Assembly: GCF_000283155.1 (NCBI RefSeq)
Contig: NW_004454166.1
Location: 6,133,187 to 6,197,186, forward strand
Source: Ceratotherium simum simum
Taxonomy: Eukaryota > Chordata > Mammalia > Perissodactyla > Rhinocerotidae
DNA length: 64,000 nucleotides
Reading direction: 5' to 3'
Shown: piece by piece, positions 45,667-57,772 of the stretch
Layout of the letters: every line of letters begins with the position of its first letter
How positions within the stretch are numbered: the stretch's first letter is position 1
Made by a program: the position numbers and the translations under genes
The notes under the pieces: generated by a model
The model's database searches: none
Told to the model about the DNA's origin: nothing
What the model saw: only the letters and a program-made list of their open reading frames with translations

Positions 45667-45882
45667 TGGGCCGGCCCTGTGGCTTGGTGGTTAAGTGCGC
45701 GCGCTGCAATGCTGGCGGCCCGGGTTTGGATCCCGGGTGCGCATCGAGGCACCACTTCTCCGTCCATCCTGAGGCCGAGTCCCACATACAGCAACTAGAA
45801 GGATGTGCAGCTATGACACACAACTATCTACTGGGGCTTTGGGGGGAAAAAATAAAATAAATAAAATCTTAAAAAAAAAAAA
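45667..45882 (+). mobile_element. ERE SINE, recent copy
   Basis: Plus-strand short-type ERE: GGGCCGGCCCTGTGGC, GTGGTTAAGTGCGCGCGCT, GGGTTTGGATCCCGGG, CATACAGCAACTAGAAGGA, CTACTGGGGCTTTGGGG, then A/T tail ending in an A-run of about 15. Perfect 19-base duplication AAAGAATTGATGATGTTTA (45648-45666, 45883-45901), the longest in the window. Confidence 0.95.
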
Positions 45883-45901
45883 AAAGAATTGATGATGTTT
45901 A

Positions 45902-48384
45902 GTAAGAATATTGAAAAATGATATAATTAAGGAAAACTGGATGTTTTTAAAAATATAAACTTTTTGGGTGTTTATCACTAAGTTAAGATATTCATGTAGC
46001 AGCAAGAAATTCTTCTTAGTTGCCAGTAAAAAAAGAAAGAAGTGGATTTTAAATACTAAATGTAGATTAGATTAGTGTCAGTTATCTAGTTTATGTTGTG
46101 TTAATCTAGCGATTGCCACTCCCGAGTGAATCCTACTGGGAGGGCATGCTCAGGGAGTACGGTCTTACAGCATTTCACACTCTCTTGGGCTCTATTTTCA
46201 CAATTGTGATTTCTCCTTTTTTCCCCTCAACTTGAAGTATGCTTGTCAGCCACATCCAAGAGGCTACTATTACACAAAGTCAGCAATGCCTGGTTTCTGG
46301 GCAGCTGTATTCCTGGACAATATTGCTTTTCCAATATTTGTGGCTGGTGCTATGTTTACGTCATGATTAAAATATTTTTTTCCACTGGAAACCATTTGAA
46401 ATGGAGCTTCTGAATTACTTCTCTCTAGTTTTCAGTTTCCTATGGTATATAGTGCTTTGGATTTAATCCCACCTAGAGGCAAGTTACGTGTCCTAGGAAA
46501 ATACTGCCAACTTCTTGATTCTGTCACTTCCTTAAAATTTTCTCGCATATATATGCATGGAAAAATGTGTGTGTGTATATATATATGCATATATATAGTG
46601 TATACATGTATGTATGCATATGTATATATACATATGCCATATTTGCTATATAGATTTCAGAAATTTAAAAAATATGATGTTTCTCACCTCCTTACAGGTG
46701 GTGGTTGCCTCAGAGAGAATTAGTATCACTACTCTGCAAATTCAAACTGTGAACATTTTCATTTGAGATGAATTCCAGAGTTGGCTTTCAGCAGTGTGTG
46801 CTAGAGGTGTGATACACTGGGGAGGTCCCTGGGGGGAACATGGCAAAGGAAGAATTTTAATATAGATGCATGCAAATAATAGAGCTTGTAAACCTTGGCA
46901 GAAAAAAACCACTTCACTTTTCTAGCAAACTAAATTTCTGGACTCATCTCAAATCAGTTTCTAAAATTGCTACGGCCATTTTTAGGCTGCCCAAACTCCC
47001 CTGTATGTCCCTCTCCCCCAACTTTTCTCCAGCTAAATCCTCCTGCTTTTCCAATTTGGACCCGTATCTCCTTTTCTTCTTTGCAGTTGGCCTGACATCC
47101 ATTCTGCTCCTTGGGTATCTGCTTCCTTAGGAATTGGCTATGAAGTGGAACGGTCCCTAGCCTTCCTAGTAGTCCTCTTCATTCAACTTAATTTCTTGTC
47201 ATACACCAAGATGGTGACTAGAAATTGCTAGTTTAAATATCTCAGCTGCGGATCATACAGAACAAGGGAAAATGCAAAAGTAACACATGTGAAGAACATA
47301 CACATTTCTGAAATCTTAAAAAGTTCCTACAGGCACAGTCCTTCATCCAGAGATGGCACCTGGTGGCCTAGGTGAGCACTTGATGTGTTCTTCCTGAGCA
47401 TTAGGCTACTAACAGCACCCCCACCTACCTGTTGCCAGCCGTAATAATTTTTTGGCAGACTCCCCCTTAACATCAACAACAACAACAACAACAACAAAAA
47501 TATAATGATAGAAGCCATTATTTTTCAATGTAATCAAGAGGATTTTATTGCTGATAAATTGGTATCTTATTTCTTTAGACTTAAGCAGGAACAGATATGC
47601 TTTTCCATGTATTGATTTATTCTTGCTCCTTCCTTTTCTTGCTGCTTCTGGAACTGAACTTCAGGTGTAAGTGACTTTTGTTTTGAACGGAATGGTTGTA
47701 ACAATCTGAGCTCCTGGATCTGAAACCCCTGGAAACATCTTTTAAGATCCATGAGCCAAAGTGCTGAGTTTTCGATTTCCTGCTTGCTCCCATTTTCTGT
47801 CTTCTAAATATGTTTAAAAAATATGATATAATAATACAGACTTGAGCTCTAAGTTGCTTATTTCTGTAGGATTGAACTTCTTGAATTCTACAGCCCACAT
47901 TGAAATAAAATATTTGACATTTTCCTGACTCTTGATCAGACTATCAAATTTCATTCTGCTAGGCTTGTACTAATCTATATCATTCACTAACAATTTATGA
48001 AAGCACAACTTTTGTCACATAATCTTCAGCAATAAAATATCATTTGGAAATATTTTAGTATTTCATTATTAATAAGGGTAATTTGTGTTTATAAAAATTG
48101 AATTCTATTTAAAAAATCACAATAACTATATAATAGTATTTGAAGTATAAAATGTCCTTTTCGTATTGCTTTCCTCCAAGGAATTAAAAAAAAGAATTCT
48201 AGAGACTTAAAAATGACATCATCATTGTGAATCAAATAGGAGGTCATATTCGCTGGTATTAGATAACTTATGAAAATTAGCATAGAGAATGAATTAAAGC
48301 ATGATGACTATTACACAAGGTAATAATGAGGTTCACTGTATGGTTTCCCAAAATCCTTGGAGAGAAAGGTCAGAGAGTCCCAGT
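45902..48384. other. Unassigned sequence with microsatellites
   Basis: About 2.5 kb with no gene. Contains an alternating TG/TA/CA tract (46566-46638) and a CAA run (47474-47500). Small open frames here (for example 46870-47130) have no known family. Confidence 0.45.
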
Positions 48385-48535
48385 GGCAGAAGGGGCTCAG
48401 GGATCATATAGTCCAACTTCCCACTGTACTGGAGAGAAAACCACAAGAGCGTTACATGACTTTCCTGAGGCTTGTTGGCGGCATACAGGGATGCAGCAAC
48501 CATTTCTTTTAACTTCCAGTCTTAAAACAGTTTAT
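48385..48535 (-). mobile_element. Ancient MIR-like SINE fragment
   Basis: GGGATCATATAGTCCAACTT and ACTGGAGAGAAAACCACAAG, then ACATGACTTTCCTGAGGCTT, resemble an old MIR-type SINE in inverse orientation. The assignment is weak. Confidence 0.4.
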
Positions 48536-48746
48536 TAAACCATGCTGGTTGAAATCATTATCCCATGAAATTTTTGGCATCTTTTTCAACCTCATCATTA
48601 TTACCATGAAATAGATCTGGTGACAATGAACTGTGGTCACTTAAAAATATTTCATTATTTTACATTAAAAAAATTATTATAGGAAATCGTATTTCTTTTA
48701 GGACTTGTCTAATTTTAGTATACACAAATGCTTGTACTTACAATTT

Positions 48747-48930
48747 TTTTTCCCCCAAAGCCCCAGTATATAGTTGTCTGTCATAGTTGCACAGCCTTCT
48801 AGTTGCTGTATGTGGGACGCGGCCTCAGCATGGCTGGAGGAGCGGTGCGTCAGTGCGCGCCCGGGATCCGAACCCGGGCCACCAGTAGCGGAGCGCGCGC
48901 ACTCAACTGCTAAGCCACCGGGCCGGCCCC
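48747..48930 (-). mobile_element. ERE SINE
   Basis: Minus-strand short-type ERE. The plus strand shows CCCCAAAGCCCCAGTATATA, CTTCTAGTTGCTGTATGTGG, GCGCGCCCGGGATCCGAACC and CCACCGGGCCGGCCCC. Perfect 14-base duplication TGTACTTACAATTT (48733-48746, 48931-48944). Confidence 0.94.
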
Positions 48931-49110
48931 TGTACTTACAATTTATGAAGAGTCTTGAAGGAAAGAATCTTAGCACTATGCTGTTGCCCATGTTATTTCA
49001 GTGAAGCTGCTCCTGCTTGTGCATTTCACGTGAGTGTTGTTATTGTCGGAAAGAGAGAGGAGTCATTTATTGTCAATCTGCACATAGGAAATGATTTTTC
49101 TTAGTGGTTG

Positions 49111-49567
49111 TGTTAGTCAGGGTTCTCTAGAGAAACAGAACCAATATGACACATACAGATATTAAAGAGGAGATTTATTATGGGAATTGGCTCACATGGT
49201 TACGGAGGCCAAGAAGTCCCACAATATGCCATCTACAAGCTGAAGAACTAGGAAAGCTGGTGGTATAATTCAATCCTGGAGTCCAAAGGCCAACAACCAG
49301 AAGCTTTGATGTCCAAGAGAAGATGGACATCCCAGTTCAAGGAGAGAGAGAATTCACCCTTCCTCTACCTTTTTGTTCTCTTTGGAACCTCAGTGGATTG
49401 GATGATACCAGCCCACATTGGTGAGGGCAGATCTACTTTTTCAGTCTGCTGATTCAAATGCTAATCTCCTCCAGAAACACACTCACAAACATACCCAGAA
49501 AAAATGTTTTATCAGCTATGTGGGCGTCCCTTAGTCCAGTCGAGTTGACACATAAAATTAATCAACA
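49111..49567 (-). mobile_element. Solo LTR, TG...CA
   Basis: TGTTAGTCAGGGTTCTCTAG at the left end and CATAAAATTAATCAACA at the right. It contains AGATTTATTATGGGAATTGG, GGATTGGATGATACCAGCCC and CCAGAAACACACTCACAAAC. Flanked by TGGTTG at 49105-49110 and 49568-49573. Same family as 28729-29168. Confidence 0.85.
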
Positions 49568-49573
49568 TGGTTG

Positions 49574-50819
49574 TTATGCTTTTTTATTTTCAGAAACAGA
49601 CATTGATTGAGTCTAACTCTGAACTCAAAATTCTAGTGTCTACATTGTCTCATTGCTGAAAAATAATCTACCATTGAATCCACCCTTATCTCAAATTTTG
49701 TACAGCAGTTTGGTTTGCCTGTCACTATCAATCAATGTTTCCATACCTGTAACAATTCAGCCAATGTCATTCTAAGTCAGAAGGAAATAACATTATCCCC
49801 AGGTGTTATTGCAATATGTTTCAAAAAGTATAGATCTATTTATAGGTGATGTGAAACATTCTTCACATTTATAGCCACTTAATTGTTGCTTTAATAGCGA
49901 AGTTAGCCTTGACTGTGAACTGGATCCTTTTGAGAGGCTTATATATGAGGAAGACAAGTTCCCCCTTTCAAGGATTCTGAGGTGCCAATATACTTTGACT
50001 TGGCTTTGAGTTGCTCCCAACTGAAGATCTAAAACTGAACATTAAAGAAAGAATTTCAGTTTTTACTGAAATGTGGAAATTGATGACCATATAGTTTAGC
50101 ACTGTAGAGTTTTTTCCATTACGTTTCTCTGGAGAGAGTCTTGTCGATGGGAACTAAACCACATGCATCATCTGGTGTTTTCCTCTAAAACTCCCACTAC
50201 TGAAAGAGAATGGCATGTTCAGAGTTTCCACAGAAAATTATTACATGACCTCGTGTTCCCTTCTTCCATTTCCTGAGTGTGACTCACACGTGGGAAAAGG
50301 GGCAACCTGACTTACCTATAAAAAACATTTGACAAAACCTCACATTTCTTTAAACCATTACCTTTTCCAGGTCTGATAAAGTTATTGAATTAAAAAACTG
50401 TAGAGGATGAAGAATGACATAAACCCAGTTATCGTTCAGAGTGCGGTCAAGATAATCTGGATTTGATTTTTGTAATGGAAAAGTGAGTACCTCATTGAAC
50501 TCAAAATTTGTGATGGCCGTTACACGGAATAAAAGAATTAGTTCACCAGTTAGCTTTTGGCCTTTCACCTCAGTTGGTTTTCAGCTCTGAGGCAGGGCAA
50601 ATAAATATAAGGAAAATATTCATATATATTAGCTGGAATGAAGGATTTGAAAATAAAACATAGATGCATTCCTTTTTTCTTTTCTTATGTAAGCACAGTT
50701 GGAAAATATCTCTTACCTTTCACTCAATCCCAGGTCAATTTTGATTTCTCCTTTTAATTTTAATTTTTCCGACAGGGAACTCTATCAATCTGACATCATG
50801 TTCTTTTAGCTTTACCAAT
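49574..50819. other. Unassigned sequence
   Basis: About 1.25 kb without recognised repeats or coding frames. Confidence 0.45.
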
Positions 50820-50950
50820 CAAGTGGTGCACCTACTACTTATATCAGCACTGTGTTAGGTACTGGAAGAAATATGAAGACATAAAACACATAGTACATGG
50901 AGTTTCTGTCTGGAAGGAGGTGGCAATTTAGCTGGAGGGATGAGCAACGC
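50820..50950 (-). mobile_element. LINE-2 3'-end fragment
   Basis: CACCTACTACTTATATCAGC, ACTGTGTTAGGTACTGGAAG and TCTGTCTGGAAGGAGGTGGC fit a decayed inverted L2 3' end. Confidence 0.45.
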
Positions 50951-51062
50951 ATACCCAAAGGTTCAATAACGATTTGATAATTAAAATCATAGAATCATGG
51001 CTGATTCCCCTTGGGAATTTTTTTCCATATGTAAAATAATGAGAATAATAATAGCGCATATT

Positions 51063-51525
51063 TGTGGTAGATTGATTGCATTAATGACCATAATTAACAG
51101 CATCCCTGTTGCTACATCTTTTCCTTCATACTGTAACTCTGGGGTCAGCTATGTGACTTGCTTTGGCCAATGGGACAGTGGCAAACGATGCAATCTGAGG
51201 CTTGGAAAAGTGCTTCTGCTCCTTTTCTTGCTGCTCTGCCTTTATTATGAGAACACGCCCAATCTAGGGGATGAAGCATGTGGAACAGGGTCAAGACAGC
51301 CTACTTTGTCCAGCTAAGGCCCAAGGCATGTGAGAGAACCCAGCTAAGGTAATCAAAGCTGCCTAGGTGACCTGCAACTGATTGCAGATGCATGAATGTG
51401 CCCCGCTATACTCACTGAACTGTGCAGCCAGTGCCATCAACACATGAGTAAAGATAAATGATTGCTGTTTTATGTCACTGAGGCTTTGTGATTGTTTGTT
51501 ATGCAGCAGTAGCGAACTGATAAAA
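51063..51525 (+). mobile_element. MaLR/MLT1-type LTR
   Basis: TGGTAGATTGATTGCATTAA, CAGCTATGTGACTTGCTTTG, GGCCAATGGGACAGTGG, TTTTATGTCACTGAGGCTTT, GTTTGTTATGCAGCAGTAGC and the end GAACTGATAAA. Diverged, plus-oriented, no internal region. Confidence 0.75.
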
Positions 51526-52072
51526 TACTTCATTGTTAGCATGGGAATTAAATAAGAGAATGTATGTGAATGAGTTTTGCAAACTGTGGAGTAATATGAG
51601 TTAAAAAAATCCTTAAGACCAATGAGTTATTGGAGATGAGGACACAGAAGAGCCATAAGATGTAGATTTTACTTATTTCCAGCATCCATCCATATATTCG
51701 AGTTAGTCAGTCAATTTTTTGTTGTTTTTATTGTTCAAAGTGATATATATTTATTGTGGCCACCTATTTATTTGTCTAAATGGCTTAGAATTTAGCCCTC
51801 ATCACTTGCAAACAATTATTAAAAAAGGAAACACTACAGAAAAAGCCCAATGCTAAAACCTAGATATGGAAGAAGGTCACCAGATTGGGTTCACATAAAT
51901 CATTTAAGTGTGGAAAATTTTCATTAGCAAATAGCCAAGAATTTTTTCCTTAGCAAGTTAATAGTTTGGCTTGACCAAGTCAAGGCTAAGACAAATCTGA
52001 GAGGAAAATTATACATTTGATATTATTTAACACTAATTTATGGCATATTTTTACACTGCTGAATATTTTTTT
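51526..52072. other. Unassigned sequence
   Basis: AT-rich, with no named repeat or coding frame. Confidence 0.4.
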
Positions 52073-52088
52073 AAATTAGATGCTGCAG

Positions 52089-52344
52089 GGGCCAGCCTGG
52101 TGGCACAAGGGGTTAAGTGCGCGCGCTCCGCTGCGGCGGTCGCCGGTTCGGATCCTGGGCGCGCACCAACGCACCGCTTGTCAGGCCATGCTGTGGCGGC
52201 GTCCCATATAAAGTAGAGGAAGATGGGCACGGATGTTAGCCCAGGGCCAGTCTTCCTCAGCAAAAAAAAGGGGAGGATTGGCATTGGATGTTAGCTCAGG
52301 GCTGGTCCTCCTCACAAAAAAAATAAATAAATAAATAAATAAAT
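52089..52344 (+). mobile_element. ERE SINE with (AAAT)n tail
   Basis: Plus-strand longer-type ERE: GGGCCAGCCTGGTGGC, GGGGTTAAGTGCGCGCGCTC, CCGGTTCGGATCCTGGGC, CATGCTGTGGCGGCGTCCCA, GATGTTAGCCCAGGGCCAGT and a second GGATGTTAGCTCAGGGC module. The tail is an AAAT tract (about 52317-52348). Perfect 16-base duplication AAATTAGATGCTGCAG (52073-52088, 52345-52360). Confidence 0.94.
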
Positions 52345-52494
52345 AAATTAGATGCTGCAGAAATAAATGCAAAATGAATCCTCAATTTCTGAGTAGACTG
52401 TGCTCTAAAAGCTAACTTTTAAAAGTAGGCCCTTTGGATTTTGGAGCACATTTTTCCAGTATCAACAATGATATGTTCTGAGGGTAACCTACAC

Positions 52495-52760
52495 AAGCCT
52501 GTTTAACAGCAATAACTTAACAAATATTTACTGGGAAACTTACAAGAGCCTGGCTCTGTTCCAAGAGAAAGACATATATTAGTGAATAAAATAGATACAT
52601 ATTCCTGTTTTCATGGAACTTACATTCTATTAGGGGGACAAAAATAAGCAAGACAAGTAAATAAATAGGTAGTACAGTATCTGGCAATAAGTGTTATAGA
52701 GAAAAACAGATCAGGAAGGGGATATGGAGTGTGTCAGTAGTGTTGTAATTTTAACTACAA
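52495..52760 (-). mobile_element. LINE-2 3' fragment
   Basis: Inverted L2 3' end: CAAATATTTACTGGGAAACT, GCCTGGCTCTGTTCCAAGAG, AGTGAATAAAATAGATACAT, GTTTTCATGGAACTTACATT, AAGTGTTATAGAGAAAAACA. Confidence 0.75.
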
Positions 52761-53299
52761 CAACAAAATCACAGTGAAAACAGTGGTTTTCACTGCAGTG
52801 GCTGAAGAAATGGGCCAGAAGATGTGAAAACAGACAAAAAGAACAATGCTTTGTGGTTGTCATGGTTTGATATTCCTTTTCCTGCTCTATTCTCCCTCCT
52901 TAAGGCCATAGTTTTCATTTTAGATTTGTTGAGATGAAAAATAGAGATAAGGTAGGAATGAGTGAGGAGGGCACAGTGGCTCAGGGAGAAGTGGAGGAAG
53001 GATGAGAGGGAAACACAAGGCAACGGTTATTGGTCCCCCTTCCTGAGATGGCTGCTCACAACAGGGTAAATCACAGGACATGGAACTTAGAATTTTCTCT
53101 CTTATAATGTACTTTTGTATATCAATGTCTTTTGTCTCTTTTAGAGTATACATTACTCAAGGGTGGGAAATGTGTGTATGCTGGGGAAAAAATTAAGGGG
53201 GTTACTAGTGTGCTGAACTAAGAGCCCCAAAATGTCTTGAGGATGTTATGTCTTACGAGGGGACAGAACCCTTCATAGTGGGTGTCTGTTGCCTGTTAA
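52761..53299. other. Unassigned sequence
   Basis: No named repeat. Two overlapping minus-strand frames of 77 codons (52790-53023, 52920-53153) have no recognised family. Confidence 0.4.
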
Positions 53300-54120
53300 A
53301 CTAGCCTGGAACATAGTGTCTTGCAACAGCAATTTTATTTTGCTTATGATTCTGTAGGTCAAGATTTAGGCTCCTCTGGGGCCAGAGGATCCACTTACAA
53401 GATAGCTCACTCACATGACTGGGAAGTTGGTGCTGACTTCAGTCTGGGAACTCAGCAAGACTTCAGTCTGGGGCCTCAGTTCTTCTTCATGTGAGCTTCT
53501 ACATGAGGTTGCTTGAGCTTCCTCACAGCATGGTGGCTAGTTTCAGGAGTGGGCATGTCAATATTGTATGATCTCATTTATATGTGGAATCTGAAAAAGC
53601 TGAACTTGTAGAAACAGAGTAGAACAGTGGTTAACAGGGTCTGGGGGCAGTGGAGGGAATTAGGGAGATGTTCTTAAAGCGTACAAACTTGAAACTGGAA
53701 GATGAATAAGTTCCAGATAATGCACAGCACAGTGATTATAGTCCATGATACTATATTATATACTTGAAAATTGCTGACAGGCTAGATCTTAAATGTTCTC
53801 ACCACAAAAAAGAAATGATAATTATGTGACTTGATAGAGGTGTTAGCTAAAGCTATGGTGGTAATCATATTGCAATATATAAATGCATCAAATCAACACG
53901 TTGTACACCTTAAACTTACACAATGTTATATGTAAATTATATCTCAAAAAAAAAAAAGACAACTGAGTGTTCCAAGAGATAGGTAGTGGATCTATTAGTT
54001 TCATAACGCCTGGGCTGAGACAGAGGTCCAGTGTCACTTCTGTAGTATTCTGTTCATTAAAGCAATCACATAACACCCACAAAATCAAGCAGAAGAGACA
54101 TAGACCCCATTCCTCCATGG
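53300..54120 (-). repeat. Unnamed interspersed repeat split by an L1
   Basis: The left part (53300-53555: TTGCAACAGCAATTTTATTT, GCTTATGATTCTGTAGGTCA, TTCCTCACAGCATGGTGGCT) and right part (53958-54120: GAGTGTTCCAAGAGATAGGT, CCAGTGTCACTTCTGTAGTA) read as one inverted old repeat of the MLT/MER type. An L1 3' end fills the gap. The family is not determined. Confidence 0.55.
53556..53957 (+). mobile_element. LINE-1 3' end with poly-A
   Basis: Short 5'-truncated plus-strand L1: GTATGATCTCATTTATATGT, GATAATGCACAGCACAGTGA, GTACACCTTAAACTTACACA and the end AAATTATATCTC followed by 12 A residues (53946-53957). Confidence 0.88.
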
Positions 54121-55549
54121 TTAAACTAAAATGTTGAATGAAAAAAAAATGGGTGCTATTTCTACTAGATTGTCAAAAATCTTTGAATTTTAAGACTCTT
54201 TTGGTTTACAGTGTGCAACACAGTGCTTAAGGTTGTCATTGTAAAAGTTAAATTATTGAACTGAACAATGATTTTATATTGCTCAGTTTTTGAGGGGAAG
54301 TGTGAAAAATGTTTTCCAAAAATTGAGCGAGAATAAACTATATAGGATCTGTCTTATGTTGATTGTTTCACTTTAAGCAGTCCATGTTACTTCCCCAAAG
54401 CTATTTTCCTTTCATTGCGGGTATGCTTGACTGACCAACTGGACACAACCTGTAAACATCAGAGGGGGAGAAATTGCTTTAGTAGATTTAAAGGCAGGAA
54501 AGAATGTTTCCTGCATGGTGGGCCACTACACTGCAGGTTCCGAGGGCTGCTGTTTATTGGAGATCTTGGAACAAATCTGATAGCCCAGAAAGACGAGACA
54601 GGCTTAAGGCCAAGCTACAGGGGAGAACTGGCAGAAGAGTTTTAAAAGTGAGTCATGCAGTGTTGTTTTTAACTCAATGTTGTGCTCAGATATGGAAAAA
54701 ACCGTTCATCATTATTTCACTGATAAAAGAGTGCTCAGTGCTCAGCTGGAGTACAGTCTTGTGAGGCTCACGGAAAACCTCTTTCATTTTTGTCTGTATT
54801 GGCAAATGCTGTTTAGAGAAGCCTATGCAAAGGCTACAAAAAGTTTTTAAGAACAAAAGTTGATAAACGTGTTTGAAAGCAAAATGTGACTGACAGCTCA
54901 TGGCTGCCTAGAAATGGGACTCAGTAGTCCCTGTATAGTGTGGTTATTCTTTCTTTATCTGGAGGATTAGGAATAATTTTCAGGGTGGAATGGGTCCCCA
55001 CATTTCCAGACAAGACCAGGAAAGCCTTGTTCCTGGGAACTAAAGGGAAATTTTCATGTTTAAAAAAGTTTTGCAATTGGATCAGAAACTATGGTGATGA
55101 AAGAGGAAGAAAAAAATTAGTCACTTTCTATAAGCTTTTTTTTTTTTTTTAATCAGCAGGGCAACTTAGAGAATAAACAATTTAGGGCCGATTTACAGGT
55201 CATCCTTTAATGGATGGACGGGTTGGTTCATGTCAGAGATCTGATTAAAAAAGTGAGGCCTGTGACAGTATCTTTGGGACAGACTTAGTTAGAAGTCTTG
55301 AAAACTTAACCTTAAGAGTCTGAAATTTGAAAAGAGACAGAGAGGAGAGGAACTGACACCTACCTTTACAGGAGAGGTTCCTTCCCTGTGTACTGCTTTC
55401 CCTATTGATTATGAAATGTTCGTCTCCCAGCATTGGCTTTTTGATGCTGTGGTTGGGACTCTGCAAACCACAGTTCCCTCTTGCCAGCTGGCTCCTATTG
55501 GGCACTATTAAGATGGAGAACTAGAGAGAAATTGGAAGGCTGAAGGAGG
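54121..55549. other. Unassigned sequence
   Basis: About 1.4 kb. Poly-T at about 55137-55150. Short frames at 54415-54764 have no known family. Confidence 0.4.
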
Positions 55550-56035
55550 AAAAGGGGCTTGCCCCTTCTTTTTTGTTTCCTGATCCCGTCACAGCCACCC
55601 TAGCAATGGTACTTCATTTTGAACGTGGTAATCGGTTCCAGTAGCAGCAGGCGGTTCTAGGTTCCATTTCCTTTCTCGTACTCCCTGTGTCACCCTCACT
55701 GAATCTTTCCAGATGACCAGCACTCACCGGCTGGTGGCCCTCCCCGTAAGGCTGAGTCCCAGCTCCACAGGGGTCCTCCCTGGAACTCCTAAGGTACCAG
55801 TGCCAGCTCGCAGTGCCCCCTTCTTAGAGGTGTACACCCAGTTCTTTAGGACCTTTCTTCTAAGCTTCTAAGTTCTTCGTAGCCTTGGGCAGTAGCTGCT
55901 TCTTGCAGTTACCACTTCTGTGATACTTCACTGTTTACTTTTTGCCTTTTGACTCCTTTTATCCTATTCGTTAATTCTCCATATAAAATCCCTGTTAACA
56001 TCGCTGATGGGTGTGACTGTGACTGATACATCTAT
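55550..56035 (+). repeat. Probable LTR remnant
   Basis: GTAGCTGCTTCTTGCAGTTA, CCACTTCTGTGATACTTCAC, TTTTGCCTTTTGACTCC, ATATAAAATCCCTGTTAACA and the end GACTGTGACTGATACA have the layout of a mammalian LTR 3' end. The 5' boundary is uncertain and no family name is given. Confidence 0.45.
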
Positions 56036-57429
56036 TTCGCAGGAATGTATACAGTAGGCCCCAGCGCCACTCCGAATTTTCCATAGAGGTGCAGAGCCTG
56101 AACCTTTCCTATCTATTCCACACTGAGATACAATAACAATGTTAATCCTCACGTCTTGCCATAGCGCAGTTGACAATCAATTGGCTAAGCAACCTAAAGG
56201 AGGGAAACATGGTGGATTCTATGAGGGGCTCATTATTTAACTTGTTCAGAACTTCTGGGCCATGCCAGATGTCCAAGGGCTGGCATTTTCTCTCATCAAA
56301 TTCTCTTTAGAATCCTTTTATTCACCACCCCCACTCCTCAGCTGTGAATGTCATTCCATGGTATTCTGGTTTCCATGTATGTCCCTGAGAATTCCATGTT
56401 GTCCTTGGTCCCTATCTGTATTCTTCTTCCTATTCAAAGGGTGGGTGAAGAGAAGTGAAGAAGGGGCTCAGGGGTGGGAATGAATTTCGTGAGTGACAAG
56501 GGTATGGTGCCATTAAGTAGACAGGAAACAGAATGTCTGGAACATAGATTAGGGATATCTCATCCACAGAGCCTGTATCAGGAAATTCTTCCTACAGGAC
56601 GTACATCTGAGTTGAATCTTGAAGGGTCAACTGGAGTTAACAAGATGAAAAGGGAAAAGCAGATAGGTTGCTAGAACTAGAGAAGATGTTCCTAAATATC
56701 CAGGTAAAAGGGGCAAATTTATAACATTTTGGCATATTATTACATAGCATATGGGAAGGACAAAATCAGATTGGCTTTCCTGCCATATCTATTTTCCAAG
56801 CCTAGAAAGACTTGTTGGGAACTGAATATTAAGTAAGCCTCCAGGATATACAGAATTTTAATTGACTTTCATCAAAGTATATAATTTGTATTATCCTGTT
56901 TACTAATTGTTTTGGGTAATATATCTTATTTTCTCAATTAGACTAAGTAGAGACAGTGCTAAAAATTATTTTGTGTTCACCCACCATCACCTTACACAAT
57001 GACACATATGTAACTTAATAGATGCATATGGAATGAATAAATGAAAAAAATTAATGAAACTTTTAAAACACCATTATGCATCATGAAAATGACCCACTGG
57101 GATCAGCATTCTGCCTTGGAAAAGAGCATGTTTTTTTCCTCTTATGATATTGTTCTCAAAAGGCAAAAAATATACCACCTCATTCAGAATTCCCAAGATT
57201 TCCCAATACCTTCTTAGCAAAATGTGAATACAGATTTGGTTAATAACTGGTTCAGGAATAATTTTCCAAATATAATTCGAAGACAGTTTTTTTCAGCTGC
57301 AAGAGAGGGGTTTGATTTGTGGTAAAATAATTTCACTAATATTTGCCATTTGGAGGATGTTCAGCATCCAGGCATGCCTCTTAGTTGCATTCTTATGTTA
57401 ATTTGGAGACCTTTTATGTGAGGGCAGTG
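56036..57429. other. Unassigned sequence with a possible L2 scrap
   Basis: About 1.4 kb. 56580-56665 (CATCTGAGTTGAATCTTGAA, GGGTCAACTGGAGTTAACAA) may be an inverted L2 fragment. Nothing else is recognised. Confidence 0.4.
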
Positions 57430-57772
57430 GTCACCTCCTGCTGTATAAACTGAAGGAGACATGTCCCCTTTCTCTCCCCAGCCCAGTAAAATCAGACAGT
57501 AAAGCTATGACACAGGCTTGGCCAACAGCTGTTATCTTGTAGGACTTTGAATCTTGAGCAAGTGGTAACACAATATAGTGACTCTTAGAGTTGTGTGACC
57601 TTCCCTCCTCACATTCTGCATAGCCCTCCAGAGCTCACTTGCTACCTGTCAAGTTTTCAAACCTGGTCCTCTAGTCTTCCAATATCATTCCAGTAAATTC
57701 TCTTTTTACTTCAGATTGTCTGTGTCATTTTCTGCTGTTTGCAACCAAATGCCCAGATGATATAGATGGTTT
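57430..57772 (+). repeat. Probable LTR 3' part
   Basis: CCAGTAAATTCTCTTTTTAC, then TCTGCTGTTTGCAACCAAAT and GATGATATAGATGG look like the 3' third of a MaLR-like LTR. Low certainty. Confidence 0.4.

Noticed and set aside
28729..49567. Two LTRs of the same family as ends of one provirus
   Set aside because: Each has its own, different target duplication, and the DNA between is unrelated repeats and unique sequence with no retroviral internal region.
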